Positions 33,861 to 44,415 of a stretch of 64,000 nt of DNA are shown here, piece after piece (position 1 is the first letter of the stretch; each line of letters starts with the position of its first letter). The translations under genes were made by a program, and so were the position numbers. The notes under the pieces were generated by a model. It made no database searches. It saw nothing but the letters and a program-made list of their open reading frames with translations, and was not told the origin of the DNA. Location of the stretch: positions 1,426,001 through 1,490,000 of the forward strand of contig NW_004457736.1 of assembly GCF_000203815.1 (NCBI RefSeq). Reading direction: 5' to 3'. Source of the stretch: Cavenderia fasciculata. Its lineage: Eukaryota > Evosea > Eumycetozoa > Acytosteliales > Cavenderiaceae.

Positions 33861-34166
33861 TTAGTAACCAGGGGAACTAACTACCACAACAAGAAGTCAT
33901 CATTCGACTAGAGTTGTGTATAAATATACTCATATTCGATAATCTACTATCTACATACCCCCGTCATATTTACTCTGTCTAATTTTTGTCTTGTCATTAC
34001 GTTACACTTCCATCTCTCTACCACTTGCCCCATCTACACTCTCTCTCTTTTTTTGAACTTGAGTATAAAGTCATATTCTTTTTATTGATTAAATACAAAT
34101 AAATCAAATAAATAATAAAAATAATATTTATAAATTCGTCAAGTTCAACTAAAGATGGAGAAAAGG
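33861..34166. other. intergenic within the LRR array
   Basis: About 300 bases with a T-rich and C-rich section (CTACATACCCCCGTCATATT near 33955, CATCTACACTCTCTCTC near 34030). No gene seen. Confidence 0.4.
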
Positions 34167-35891
34167 TTAATCAAAAAATGGAGAATAATATGGAGTGAAG
34201 ACTGTGTCTACACTCTTAGCATTGAAACAGTTAATCAATGACTTTGATTCAATAAAATATCGGTGTTGCTTATAATCTGACAAATAATAATCGATCATTA
34301 AGTATTGAACTGAATCACTCTCCAATAATGAATCAAATATATCCTTTTTGAATTGATTATTTGCGATATTCAATATTTGAATCGATTTGTTTTGTTGGAA
34401 TGCTTGATTCAAGTCGGTACTTGGTGCCAAACGATTTCCACTAATATCCAATGCTTTAATTGTTTGGTTGGTCATGATTAATTGACAAAATGATGGAATA
34501 TATTCTTTTTCCAAAGTACCATTGGTCAATTTTAATATTGTGATACTGTGGTTGAGCGACAAACTATCAAAAAATAGAGGTGAAATGATTCTAGCTAGAT
34601 TTGATAATCCAAGTAGTTCAATGGTATTGTTTGTTTGCCAAATGGGTGAAAATGATGATACTAATCTTTCGACCGAGACGGAAGGGGTTTGAATGGTTTC
34701 TTCTTCTTCTAATTCCATTTCAATTTCTTCATAATCAAGAATCTTTTTTAGATACCATCGGTCATCAAATCTGTTTTTTGATGAGGGTCTTCTTGGTCCA
34801 TGTCGATCCCCCAAACAGAGTTGTTTCAACGATGTATTGTTGGTGAGATTAGTGCATAGTTGGTCCCAATCTTTTAGAGTATCTTGGACAAAGAATAATC
34901 CATAAGTACATTTTGAACAAGTTCCTATTTTGACGACTCCATTCAATTCCTCTTCCAAAGGACACATAACCACTATACCAGTATTGAGTGATTGAGTATG
35001 ATTGAATGAATCAGTATTTACAATATCTTTTAGATATCTCAGTTCAATAAAGTCATATTCAATATTGATATGTTGTGTACATGTTTTGAGAAATGGGAAT
35101 AATCTTTGGTAGTTGTAATGATCAATCTCACCAATTCTAGATCCAATTTCAGACCCAATGTGAATAGTAGTTGGTTGTAGACGGTAAATCATTCGATGAA
35201 AGGTTTCAATGACTGGTGGATCATCAAAGTAACCATAGTGATCGACCGATTTAATAGAGACCACTGGTTTGATTCCTGTAAACTTGACTCCTGATGGCCA
35301 TTCCCCTCTTCTATTATGATCTTCAGATAAATCAAAGGTGGCTTGAATGTGAGGAAATAGATTGATGACTTGAACGATGGCTCTAACTGCTTTCTTGTCT
35401 AAATTGACTCCAACGATATCCAGTGTCTTTAGGTGTGGTAGTAGTCTAGGTAATCTTGTATAATCAAAATTGTCATAGTTGATACGACGGTCAACTTCCT
35501 TTCCTTTACCACTGTACACATTCCATTTGAACGACTCTATTCTCTTTGAAAAGTATGATCCTCTCAAAGGACCATCAATCTCGATACTTTTTGATGTAAT
35601 TTGACTTGCCACCTCCATCCACCATTTAGATACCATTGCAATGTCTGCTAGTTCATAGAATGAAACAAATTTGGTCTCTTTCTTTTTAGGTGTTTTGTTT
35701 AGCATTAAATATGATGCATTCTCTGGTGAAATGACATGAAATCCATGATGGCTATAGTGATCTTTATCATTACTATCATTAATCAACATGTCAATAATCA
35801 TTGCTTGAATGTATTTAGAAACACAAACAATTGCATCTTCTACTTGATAACTTTCTTTTGTTGTTGTTGTTGTTCTTTTTGTTGTTCTCAT
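34167..35891 (-). CDS. LRR-family protein, array member 2 (574 aa)
   Basis: A single exon of 574 residues with the family layout. It has the N-terminal VSKYIQAMIIDMLI helix and LADIAMVSKWWMEVASQ, the middle LPHLKTLDIVGVNLDKKAV and EWPSGVKFTGIKP blocks, and a Cys-containing loop (CPLEEELNGVVKIGTCSKC). C-terminal RI-type LRRs follow (NNTSLKQLCLGDRH, NQTIKALDISGNRLAPS, NKSIQILNIANNQFKKDIF), then the tail YFIESKSLINCF plus a unique 20-residue extension. The N-terminus begins with a Thr run (MRTTKRTTTTTKE). No membrane segment or signal peptide. Function unknown. Same strand as its neighbours, about 700 bases from member 1's remnant. Confidence 0.85.
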   Translation of the reverse strand: MRTTKRTTTTTKESYQVEDAIVCVSKYIQAMIIDMLINDSNDKDHYSHHGFHVISPENASYLMLNKTPKKKETKFVSFYELADIAMVSKWWMEVASQITSKSIEIDGPLRGSYFSKRIESFKWNVYSGKGKEVDRRINYDNFDYTRLPRLLPHLKTLDIVGVNLDKKAVRAIVQVINLFPHIQATFDLSEDHNRRGEWPSGVKFTGIKPVVSIKSVDHYGYFDDPPVIETFHRMIYRLQPTTIHIGSEIGSRIGEIDHYNYQRLFPFLKTCTQHINIEYDFIELRYLKDIVNTDSFNHTQSLNTGIVVMCPLEEELNGVVKIGTCSKCTYGLFFVQDTLKDWDQLCTNLTNNTSLKQLCLGDRHGPRRPSSKNRFDDRWYLKKILDYEEIEMELEEEETIQTPSVSVERLVSSFSPIWQTNNTIELLGLSNLARIISPLFFDSLSLNHSITILKLTNGTLEKEYIPSFCQLIMTNQTIKALDISGNRLAPSTDLNQAFQQNKSIQILNIANNQFKKDIFDSLLESDSVQYLMIDYYLSDYKQHRYFIESKSLINCFNAKSVDTVFTPYYSPFFD

Positions 35892-36391
35892 CCTAACATA
35901 TTAACTGAGTTATTTCCTTTTAATTTTGAAGAAAGAGTACACAATTACAATAACACTCATCAAAAAGACAACTAGAATGTGTAGTTTCCCCTTACAAACA
36001 AAAAAATTGAAAAAAACAGGTCCAATTTATTGTATTTTTTGCCCAAAATTTTGGGATGCAAGATAGATTTTCACCATCCTCCAAACTCATATTAAGATAT
36101 TTTGGGTGCTATCACATCCAAAATTTACACTTGTTTCAAACTGTTTGAATAAATCGTTGAAGTGTAAAGAAAATTATTTATTTTTTTTTGATTTTTTGAA
36201 AGTTGGTAAAATATTTTATACAAGACTTTGATTGACTAAAGTTAATTTTGGTTGGTCAATTATTAATTAGAGAGTGATAAATGTAATTCATCATTTGATT
36301 CACTATTGACCATAATAATTTAATTATACAAAAATAATTAACTAAATTTGAAGTTCACTATCGATTTAAAGATTTTTTTCTTTTGAAATTT
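35892..36391. other. intergenic within the LRR array
   Basis: 500 bases of AT-rich sequence upstream of member 2, with T-runs near 36180. A short trace of family-like tail sequence (TTAATCAAAGTCTTGTATAA-like on the minus strand near 36220) may be noise. No gene seen. Confidence 0.4.
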
Positions 36392-38023
36392 TTAATCAAT
36401 TGTAACAAAACATTTAATCAATGATTCTGATTGACTAAAATATTTATGTTGATCAAAATGCAATGCCAATTTTTTATCAATGACTAGATATCGTAGAACA
36501 GTATCTCTTAACCACACCGAATCAAATAAATATCTGTTCAAATCTTTGAATGTACCAGCGATATTTAATACTTGGATTGATTCGTTCTCTTGGAATGCCA
36601 TCATAAACTGTTCACTTTTTTTAAATCGGTTACCACTGATGTCTAGTGCTAAGATTGTTTTGTTGGTCTTTAATAGTTGACAAAATGATGGCATGTATTC
36701 TTCATCCAATGTACCATTGGCTAAAATTAGTGTTGTAATACTTTGATTATGACATAGGGCAGAGAAAAACAAAGGGGATATGATATTTGCCATATTTGAT
36801 AAGCCTAAAACTTGAATAGTACTATTGGCACTCCAAATTGGGGAAAATGTAGATGCCAATCTTTCCAATGAAACCGATCGTTGTTTAATGGTTGATCGCA
36901 TCCCCCATACTCTTTCAGACATTGGTCCATGTGGATTGTCCAACCAAAGATTTTTCAAAGTTGTATTGGTGGTTAGATTGGTACAAAAGTCATCCCAATC
37001 TTGTAAAATATCACCATACTCTGATTCACCTTGATTGATGCATGGTTGACATCCCAAATATTTAAAATCATCTTGTTTTTGTTTTTGTTGTTTTTGTTGT
37101 TGTGCAAATGCCTCTTCCATTGGACAAGTGATAATACCAACTTTGAGAGACTCAAATTTGAATGGATTGGTGACATAGGTTTTTAAATATTCCAGTTCGA
37201 CATAGTCATATTGAATGTTGAGATGAAGAGTTGACAAGAGATGAGGGAATAAAATGGGATGGTCTGAATGATAAACTCCATCTTGATCACCATGATCCAT
37301 ATCAAGATTGACAACGCTTGGTTTTAGGTCTTCCAACATTTGATGAAACGTGTCTGGAACCGATCGACCATCTGCACAAAGACTAAAATCAAAGTATTTT
37401 TCATTGTTTGAGTGTGTTACCATCACGTTTGGTTCAATTCCATAAAAGTGTATATTATCAGGCCATTCTAATTCGAATTTATCGTCTGGATTATCAATAG
37501 ATAGATCTAGGTCAGTTTGAATATGTGGAAACAAGTTGATGACTTGGACAATTTCTTGAATAGATTTTCTATTCAAGTTGTCTCCAATAATATAGATTGA
37601 TTGTAGGTGTGGTAGTAAAAGAGGTAATCTTGAATAATCATAATGGTAGTCATCATTATAAATAGCCCATTTGAGACGCTCTACATTATTATCTGAAAAG
37701 AATGATGATTCTAGTATTTCACCTTGTACAGTTATACATGTTGCTCTTTGACGAGTTACTTTCATCCACCATTTCGATACTAATGCAATGTCTGCTAGTT
37801 GATAGTGCTCCATAAACTTGATATCTTCCTCAATCGGTGTTTTGGTGATCATTAGATGTGCTAGATCGTCAATTGATATATACTCGAACCCTTCTTTTAA
37901 AGAAGAAGAAGAAGATGTGAGTGTATTATCGTCACAGTGAATCAACTTTTCAATGATCATTGATTGAATGTATTCGGATAGTTGTACTACTGCACAACCA
38001 TCTTCATTTAGTTTTGCATTCAT
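36392..38023 (-). CDS. LRR-family protein, array member 3 (543 aa)
   Basis: A single exon of 543 residues. The N-terminal signature is VVQLSEYIQSMIIEKLIHCD, with LADIALVSKWWMKVTRQ at about 85-101. The middle has LPHLQSIYIIGDNLNRKSI and LEWPDNIHFYG, plus a Gln/Lys insert before a CX2C-containing loop (LGCQPC). C-terminal LRRs are NTTLKNLWLDNPHG, NKTILALDISGNRFKKS and NESIQVLNIAGTFK, and the tail is YFSQSESLIKCF. It is intact, with no signal peptide or TM. This copy is the most divergent in the last repeat (LNRYLFDSVWLRDTVLRYLV). Function unknown. Confidence 0.85.
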   Translation of the reverse strand: MNAKLNEDGCAVVQLSEYIQSMIIEKLIHCDDNTLTSSSSSLKEGFEYISIDDLAHLMITKTPIEEDIKFMEHYQLADIALVSKWWMKVTRQRATCITVQGEILESSFFSDNNVERLKWAIYNDDYHYDYSRLPLLLPHLQSIYIIGDNLNRKSIQEIVQVINLFPHIQTDLDLSIDNPDDKFELEWPDNIHFYGIEPNVMVTHSNNEKYFDFSLCADGRSVPDTFHQMLEDLKPSVVNLDMDHGDQDGVYHSDHPILFPHLLSTLHLNIQYDYVELEYLKTYVTNPFKFESLKVGIITCPMEEAFAQQQKQQKQKQDDFKYLGCQPCINQGESEYGDILQDWDDFCTNLTTNTTLKNLWLDNPHGPMSERVWGMRSTIKQRSVSLERLASTFSPIWSANSTIQVLGLSNMANIISPLFFSALCHNQSITTLILANGTLDEEYMPSFCQLLKTNKTILALDISGNRFKKSEQFMMAFQENESIQVLNIAGTFKDLNRYLFDSVWLRDTVLRYLVIDKKLALHFDQHKYFSQSESLIKCFVTID

Positions 38024-38215
38024 ATGTTATTCTTTTATAATTGATGTTATAGATATAAATATACCTAAATATATAAATAATTAAATATAATGATTGTAAT
38101 AAACAAAAATAAATAAATAATGATTCTCCTCAATCTCGCAAACTCTTTGAAACCACCAACCAAGAAAAATGAAAAAAATAAATACTTTATTTAATTATTT
38201 TTGCGATCACTATTT

Positions 38216-38216
38216 A

Positions 38217-38276
<60 letters not shown>
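38216..38276. repeat. (TATC)n microsatellite
   Basis: About 15 tandem copies of TATC/CTAT in nearly perfect register, just downstream of the next remnant's 3' end. Confidence 0.95.
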
Positions 38277-38302
38277 AATTTATATCCACCTTTATCAATA
38301 TA

Positions 38303-39061
38303 TTATATAAAACATTTAATCAATGATTTTGATTGACTAAAATATTGGTGTTGGTGTTGGTGTTGAGCTGCAAATGTTTTATCGATTACCAAATATTGAA
38401 TAGAATCACTTTCTAATAATGAATCAAGGACATCTTGATTAAATTTGTTGCCAGAAATATTCAATACTTGAATTGATTTGTTTTGTTTGAATGCTTGATT
38501 CAACTCTGTACTTGGTGCCAAAAGATTTCCACTTATATCCAATGCTTTGATTGTTTGGTTGGTCAATAATAATTGGCACAGTGGTGGAATGAATTCTTGA
38601 AATAATGTTGTATTTGTTAACATTAAAGTTGTAATAGTGTGATTGAGTGATAGAGCCGAGAAGAATTGTGGTGACAAGATACTATTACCAATCCAAATTG
38701 GTGCAAATGTAGATGCATTCTTTTCAATGAAAGTGATGGATGTAGAATAGTTCCATCTCTCTTTTTAATATTAACTAGTACTCTATTCCACATTCCACCA
38801 TGTGCACTATCCAAATATAATTGTTTCAGTGTTGTATTGTTTGTTAAATTAGTGCATAATTGATCCCAATCTTCCATGGTATCAGAACTCTCTCCAAAAA
38901 TACCAAATCTACCTGGTTTACATCCCATATATCCTATGTTTCCTTCTTTGGCCTCTGACTTTTCCAATGAACATGTAAGTATTCTAACATTGAGTGATTG
39001 GATTTTAAATGGTTTGACAATAAAGTGGTTTAGATCCAACAATTCAATAAAGTCATTTTGA
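38303..39061 (-). pseudogene. LRR-family remnant b (C-terminal half, two frames)
   Basis: Contains the C-terminal half of a family member. The last three LRRs and tail (LDISGNLLAPSTELNQAF, NKSIQVLNISGNKFNQD, YFSQSKSLIKCFI) lie at 38303-38677. The preceding stretch is at 38690-39042 (TCSLEKSEAKEG, DQLCTNLTNNTTLKQLYLDS). The two are in different frames around 38680-38720, so a small indel has disrupted it. Similarity stops abruptly at about 39061 in AT-rich DNA: the F-box-like N-terminus and first half are absent. It is a 5'-truncated, frameshifted pseudogene. Confidence 0.8.
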
Positions 39062-39299
39062 ATGTTATTGTTGTAATAACTATATAGATACTTGGTAAAT
39101 ATATAATTAGTTTGAGAGGTATATAATAATATATAGATATATGAATATATAGATAGTAATAATGACTTTAGATTAGATTGTAAATGATTATTAATTTTAG
39201 TACTAAAAGATGAATATAGAATAAATAATATAGAATATAGAATGTCTCTTTATTGGATTATTCTAATCCTTTTTATAATTGTTGATCCAGACGATTTAG

Positions 39300-41147
39300 T
39301 TAATCCAAAAGAATGGAAGAATTGAAAATGAAATTAAGTGCAACACGTAGTATAAAACATTTAATCAATGATTTTGATTGATTAAAATATGGGTGATGCT
39401 GATAAAATCTTTGGTTTGATAATTGTTCATCAATCACTAAATATTGGATAGTGTCACTCTCCAATAATGAATCAAATATATCTTGATTAAATTTGTTATC
39501 AGCTATATTCAATACTTTAATCGATTTGTTTTGTTTCAATGCCTTGTTCAACTTGGTACTTGGTGCCAAATGATTACCACTTATATCCAATGATTTGATT
39601 GTCTGATTGGTCAATAATAATTGACAAAATGATGGAATGTATTCTTGATCCAATGTACCATTGATCAACATTAGCGTTGTAATACTTTGATTATGGCATA
39701 GAGTTGAGAAGAATAGAGGCGATATGATATGTGGAAGTTTTGATAATGAAACAAGTCCAATACTATTATTTTTTTTCCAAATCGATTCAAATGATGATGC
39801 TAATCTTTCAAATTGTTTTTTTTTTTGTTGTTGTTGTTGTTCATTATTGGTTTGATTCACCACTCTGGATCCATGAAAATCTTCCAACCAAAGTCTTTTC
39901 AAAGTTCTAGTGTTGGTGAGATTGATACATAGTTGATCCCAATCTTCTATAGTATCTCTGACGATGGATGGAGGAGACCCAGTGTCACAAGTACAAGTTT
40001 GTGTATTTTTTCTTTGAAACCCAGGCACCAGTTCCCTCTCCAATAGACATGTAACAATACCAGTTTTAATTGATTCAATTTGAAATGGATCTTTGAAAAA
40101 GTATTTTAGATGTGCCAATTCAATAAAATCTAAAATAATGTTAATGTGACGAGTTGTTATGAGGCGTCGGAATAAAGGTGGGAGAGTGGGTAATGCTGGC
40201 CTTCTAACATGTATTGGTGATATATTAAACGGTTGTTTACAAGTAGTGCAGTAAAATTGTGTCTGGTCGGCTTGATTCCATGAAACTAGACGATCACAAC
40301 TTGGACAGATTGGTTCTGTATACTGTGGTATTTGTTGTATAATGGTGTGGTGAATAGTGTGACTATCGAGTCTCAAATTGAGGTAGGTTGGTTCAAGATG
40401 GATCAATCGTTTAAAATGACCATTCTCAGGACCAATGTATCTGTTTGTAAATGATATAATCGGTTTGAGTGGTAATCCATCAAAGTTTATGTTTTCGGGC
40501 CAAGTAACATTTGATTGAGAGTAAATGGTCATGTGTAGTATGACTTGAATGTGTGGGAATAGGTTGATAACTTTTACAATGTCTTGAATTGCTTCCTTGC
40601 TCGCATCAACTCCTTTAATATAGATTGTTTTGAGGTTTGGTAGAAAAAGAGGTAATATTGAATAGTCAAACATTCCATATCTTTCTTGTTGGTTGTTATT
40701 AACAAAGTAATTCACTTGTTGGTAAGCAACCTTCCATTTCAGAGAATCTACATTATTATTATCTGATGATGAAAAGCGAGATTCTTTCATCGGACCAGTA
40801 ATCTTTAAACTTTTAGATGTTGTTTGACAAACTACCTCCATCCACCATTTCGATACCAATGCAATATTACATACCTGTTTGAATGTAACATAGGTGTTTT
40901 CTTTCTTTCTAGGTCTCTTGTTAATCATTAAATGTGATGCTTGTTGTGTTGTTAATATCTTGAACCCATTACAATGATCATTATCTTTGAAATCATGATC
41001 ATATATGACAGCTCCAATGATCATTGCTTGTGTGTATCTTGATAATACACAAACGTTAACTGTGTCATCATCATCGACTATAGTATGATACATGATGTTT
41101 TTCTTTTCGCTTGTTGGTTCTCTTTGATTGTACTCTATATTTGACAT
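39300..41147 (-). CDS. LRR-family protein with inserted zinc ribbon, array member 4 (615 aa)
   Basis: A single exon of 615 residues, the longest member. N-terminal: VCVLSRYTQAMIIGAVIYDH and VCNIALVSKWWMEVVCQT. The middle has LPNLKTIYIKGVDASKEAI and WPENINFDGLPL. At about residues 281-303 it contains a segment not seen in the paralogues, EPICPSCDRLVSWNQADQTQ continuing FYCTTCKQPF. This is a C-x2-C-x15-C-x2-C zinc ribbon within the loop that precedes the conserved LRR half. C-terminal repeats are TRTLKRLWLEDFHG, NQTIKSLDISGNHLAPS and NKSIKVLNIADNKF, and the tail YFNQSKSLIKCF has an 18-residue extension. No signal peptide or TM. Function unknown; the ribbon suggests an acquired binding module. 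Confidence 0.85.
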   Translation of the reverse strand: MSNIEYNQREPTSEKKNIMYHTIVDDDDTVNVCVLSRYTQAMIIGAVIYDHDFKDNDHCNGFKILTTQQASHLMINKRPRKKENTYVTFKQVCNIALVSKWWMEVVCQTTSKSLKITGPMKESRFSSSDNNNVDSLKWKVAYQQVNYFVNNNQQERYGMFDYSILPLFLPNLKTIYIKGVDASKEAIQDIVKVINLFPHIQVILHMTIYSQSNVTWPENINFDGLPLKPIISFTNRYIGPENGHFKRLIHLEPTYLNLRLDSHTIHHTIIQQIPQYTEPICPSCDRLVSWNQADQTQFYCTTCKQPFNISPIHVRRPALPTLPPLFRRLITTRHINIILDFIELAHLKYFFKDPFQIESIKTGIVTCLLERELVPGFQRKNTQTCTCDTGSPPSIVRDTIEDWDQLCINLTNTRTLKRLWLEDFHGSRVVNQTNNEQQQQQKKKQFERLASSFESIWKKNNSIGLVSLSKLPHIISPLFFSTLCHNQSITTLMLINGTLDQEYIPSFCQLLLTNQTIKSLDISGNHLAPSTKLNKALKQNKSIKVLNIADNKFNQDIFDSLLESDTIQYLVIDEQLSNQRFYQHHPYFNQSKSLIKCFILRVALNFIFNSSILLD

Positions 41148-41309
41148 GCTGCGGATTTTTGCTATTTCTGTGCAACTAAGGGTTTTGGTGTCGGAAAAGA
41201 TTTCTAGTAAATTTAGGGGTCAATGACCAGGTCAGCATATCCATGCTCTTTATGAGTAGAATTAATTAAAAACTTCTCAGCAGCAGTCGTCGGCCCCTTT
41301 TGAAGTGGA

Positions 41310-41375
41310 GAGATTTGATTGTTTGGTTGGTCAATATTAATTTAGATAGTAATCGAATGAATTCTTGTTTGATTG
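41310..41375 (-). pseudogene. LRR-family remnant c (tiny fragment)
   Basis: About 60 bases match the family around the LILTNQTIK strand (GATTTGATTGTTTGGTTGGT and TTTAGATAGT downstream). Nothing else of the gene is left. It lies between members 4 and 5. Confidence 0.55.
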
Positions 41376-41585
41376 AATGTTGTAGTTGTTGATGTTGTAG
41401 TATCGTCAATTAAATTGACTCATATATAGATAGTTGTGGTTGGTGCTTAGATATATGATGAATAAAATAGATCGCAATGAGGTTCATTAAAAAGAGCGAT
41501 CTATCCTTGAGTGGTAAAAAAAAAAAAAGGATAAAAAGAAAAGAAGACATATTTCTATCCTTTATTGTTTTGTTTTGTATTATTA

Positions 41586-43244
41586 TTATTTATTTGTGGG
41601 AATTGTAAAACATTGAATCAATGATTTTGATTGTTTAAAGTATCGGTGTTTATGATTATGTTGTGCCATTGTTTGGTCAATTAATAAATATTGAATACTG
41701 TCACTCTCTAATAATGCATCAAGCAAATCTAAATGAAATAGATTCTTTGCAATATTTAATACTCGAATTGATTTGTTTTGTTTGAATGCCTGTTCCAACT
41801 CGTCAATCAATTTTAAATAGTTCCAACTGATATCTAGTTCTTTGATTGTTTGGTTGGTCATTATCAATTTAGATAGTGGAGTAATGTATTCTTGAAGTAA
41901 TGTACCTTCAGTCAACATCAAAGTTGTGATACTTTGATTATGTTGACTCAAAGTGTCAAAGAATTGTGGTGATATAATATTTGGAAGAAATGATAGTCCT
42001 AGAACGTTCATGGTGTTGTTTGTTTTCCAAATTGGTGTAAAGGAGGATGATAATCTTTCCACGCATGCAATAGATTCTTCTTGACTATTATCAAAACTTT
42101 CAGTACTTCTAGGGTGTTCGTGAAATGGTTCTTCCAAACAAAGTGTCGTCAAAGTTGTATTGTTTGTTAGATTGATACAAAATTCATCCCAATCTTCCAA
42201 AGTATCTCCCATGAATATGTCTCTACAATGACACGTGTCGTCATTTCCATTATTTTGATAAATTTCAGTCTCTAATGGACATGTGATGATACAAGTCTTG
42301 AGCGATTGAAAATTAAATGATGCATCTCGAGATACTAATAATTTTAAATGTTCCAATTCAATATAATCATTTTTAATGTTGATGTGTCTAGTTGCTGTCG
42401 TATTTAAATGTTCAAATAAATCTTCATAATCAAAATGACCATCTCCACCAAAATATTGGTCACTTGCAAGAGACATATTGATTGTATTTGGTCGAAGAAA
42501 TTCAATCATTTGATACATATAATTGTGTTCCATAGATAAATCATTCTCATAACCATTAATGATTGTAAAGTCTACTATTGGTTTAAGTGGTCCATCAAAA
42601 GAGATATTTCGAGGCCATTCAACCTGTATTGCTTGACTATTATAATTAGATGTGATCTTTAAGTTGGTTTGAATGTGTGGGAATGTATTGATGAGTCGTA
42701 CAATATCTAGTATTGCTTTATTTTCCAAATCTTTACCGATGATATCGATTGTCTTTAGTTGTGGGAGTAAAAGAGGTAGTTTTGCAAAATCAATCTTTGA
42801 TCTCTTGTACTTTGGTTCATATATATCGGGTTCACACACTAAATTCCATTTTAGATGTTCTATCGCTGTAGTATCAAGTCCACTAAATTTTGATTCTTTC
42901 AACTTGGTAATCACCAAGTTTGATGATGTTATTTGTTGTACTACTTTCAACCACCATTTCGATACTAAAGCATAGCTGATCATCTGTTTGAATGTAGCAT
43001 CGTTGTTTTGTTTCTTTTTAGGTTGTTTGTTGATCATTAGATATGATTCTTTGTTTGATGATATGTACTTGAATCCATTACAATATTTAGAATCATAATC
43101 GCGAATCACCATATCAATGATAATAGATTGAATATATTTTGATAGTTGTACGACATAACATCTATCATCTATTTGATTATCTTTAGTTGTAGTAGTAGTA
43201 GTAGTAGTAGTCTTTGTTGTAGTAGTTGTAGTACTAGTAGTCAT
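41586..43244 (-). CDS. LRR-family protein, array member 5 (552 aa)
   Basis: A single exon of 552 residues beginning with a Thr/Lys run, MTTSTTTTTTKTTTTTTTTT, encoded by a GTA/GTT microsatellite. Then the family signature YVVQLSKYIQSIIIDMVIRD and ISYALVSKWWLKVVQQIT. The middle has LPQLKTIDIIGKDLENKAI and EWPRNISFDGPLKP, with a Cys/His loop DDTCHCRDIF. The LRR half has NNTTLTTLCLEEPFHEHP, NQTIKELDISWNYLKLI and NKSIRVLNIAKNLF, and the tail is YFKQSKSLIQCFTIPTNK. No signal peptide or TM. It is intact. Function unknown. Confidence 0.85.
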   Translation of the reverse strand: MTTSTTTTTTKTTTTTTTTTKDNQIDDRCYVVQLSKYIQSIIIDMVIRDYDSKYCNGFKYISSNKESYLMINKQPKKKQNNDATFKQMISYALVSKWWLKVVQQITSSNLVITKLKESKFSGLDTTAIEHLKWNLVCEPDIYEPKYKRSKIDFAKLPLLLPQLKTIDIIGKDLENKAILDIVRLINTFPHIQTNLKITSNYNSQAIQVEWPRNISFDGPLKPIVDFTIINGYENDLSMEHNYMYQMIEFLRPNTINMSLASDQYFGGDGHFDYEDLFEHLNTTATRHINIKNDYIELEHLKLLVSRDASFNFQSLKTCIITCPLETEIYQNNGNDDTCHCRDIFMGDTLEDWDEFCINLTNNTTLTTLCLEEPFHEHPRSTESFDNSQEESIACVERLSSSFTPIWKTNNTMNVLGLSFLPNIISPQFFDTLSQHNQSITTLMLTEGTLLQEYITPLSKLIMTNQTIKELDISWNYLKLIDELEQAFKQNKSIRVLNIAKNLFHLDLLDALLESDSIQYLLIDQTMAQHNHKHRYFKQSKSLIQCFTIPTNK

Positions 43245-43422
43245 TTGTATTTGTATTTATAATAATATGATTCATTCAAAAAAGCATGCTTTGAGAAAAA
43301 AAAAAAAAAGGAAAAATTATAATTTGATTATTATTTTAAGGTGTGGTTGATTAATCCAAAATAATGGAATGATTAAAATACAAATTCATCAATTTATCTT
43401 CTGTACTATCAAATATAAAACA

Positions 43423-44415
43423 ATTGATCAATGATTTTGATTGACAAAAATATTGGGGTCAATATTTTTGTTATTATTTTATTGGGGTTATTTGATATTT
43501 CTTTTCCAATCCAAATTGATCAATCAACATGTATTGGATAGTGACACTCTCCAAAAATGAATCAAATATATCCGATTCGAATCGAGTATATGATATATCC
43601 AAAATTCGAATGGATTTGTTTTGCGCGAATGCTTGATTCAACTCGGTACTAGAGTCAAAATCGTTATCACTTGTATCCAATGATTTAATTGTTTGGTTGG
43701 TTATTAATAATTGACAAAATGATGGAACGTAGTCTCGGAACAAGGTATGATTGTTCAGAATCAAAGTTGTAATGCTTTGATTGGAGGATAGAGCCGAGAA
43801 GAATTGTGGCGAAATGATAGTCGGATGATATGATAGGCCAAGAACTTGAATGGTTTTGTTTGATTTTCAAATCGATGTAAACGAGGATGCCATTCTTTGA
43901 AATTGATTCTCTTCCTGATAGAGAAGGAAATCCATGTGGATCATTCAACCATAATCTTTTCAAAGTTGTATTGTTTGTTAACAAACACATTGATGCATAG
44001 TTGATCCCAATCTTCCAATGTCTTGTCGTTCGGCACCACCTAAATTCATCAAATCAGAACAACTTCCACAACCCACAACCTCATACTCCTCATCCTTGTA
44101 CAATGTGCATGTGACGAAACCAACTTTGAGAGATTCAATATGATTGAATGCGCTGCAATTGGTGAAGAGTTGTTTTAGCTTTTGCAATTCGATAAAGTCA
44201 TATCCAATGTTGAGGTGACTATTATTGGAGAGATATTTGAATATGGTATGATATTCGAAATGGGTTTTTCGCTCCACCACTTGCATATTGTGATTGTCAT
44301 CGCTCAAACATAGATTAATATATTTTAAATTTTTAAAGTGCCCAAGGTCATTAAACAATGGATTCAAACGGATGAGAAATTCTGACTTATCATAGGCATC
44401 AACAAGAACGTCCAA
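43423..44415 (-). pseudogene. LRR-family remnant d (C-terminal two-thirds, several frames)
   Basis: Three overlapping frames cover the C-terminal two-thirds of a family member. One covers 44415-43978 (LNPLFNDLGHFKNLKYINLC to the Cys-rich CGSCSDLM loop), the next continues with NNTTLKRLWLNDPHG, and the last covers 43764-43474 (NQTIKSLDTSDNDFDSS, NKSIRILDISYTRFESD). At least two small indels separate them. The final tail is also degraded, since the SKSLIKCF segment lies out of frame at about 43425. No N-terminal third is present. It is a host-gene pseudogene of the array. Confidence 0.8.
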
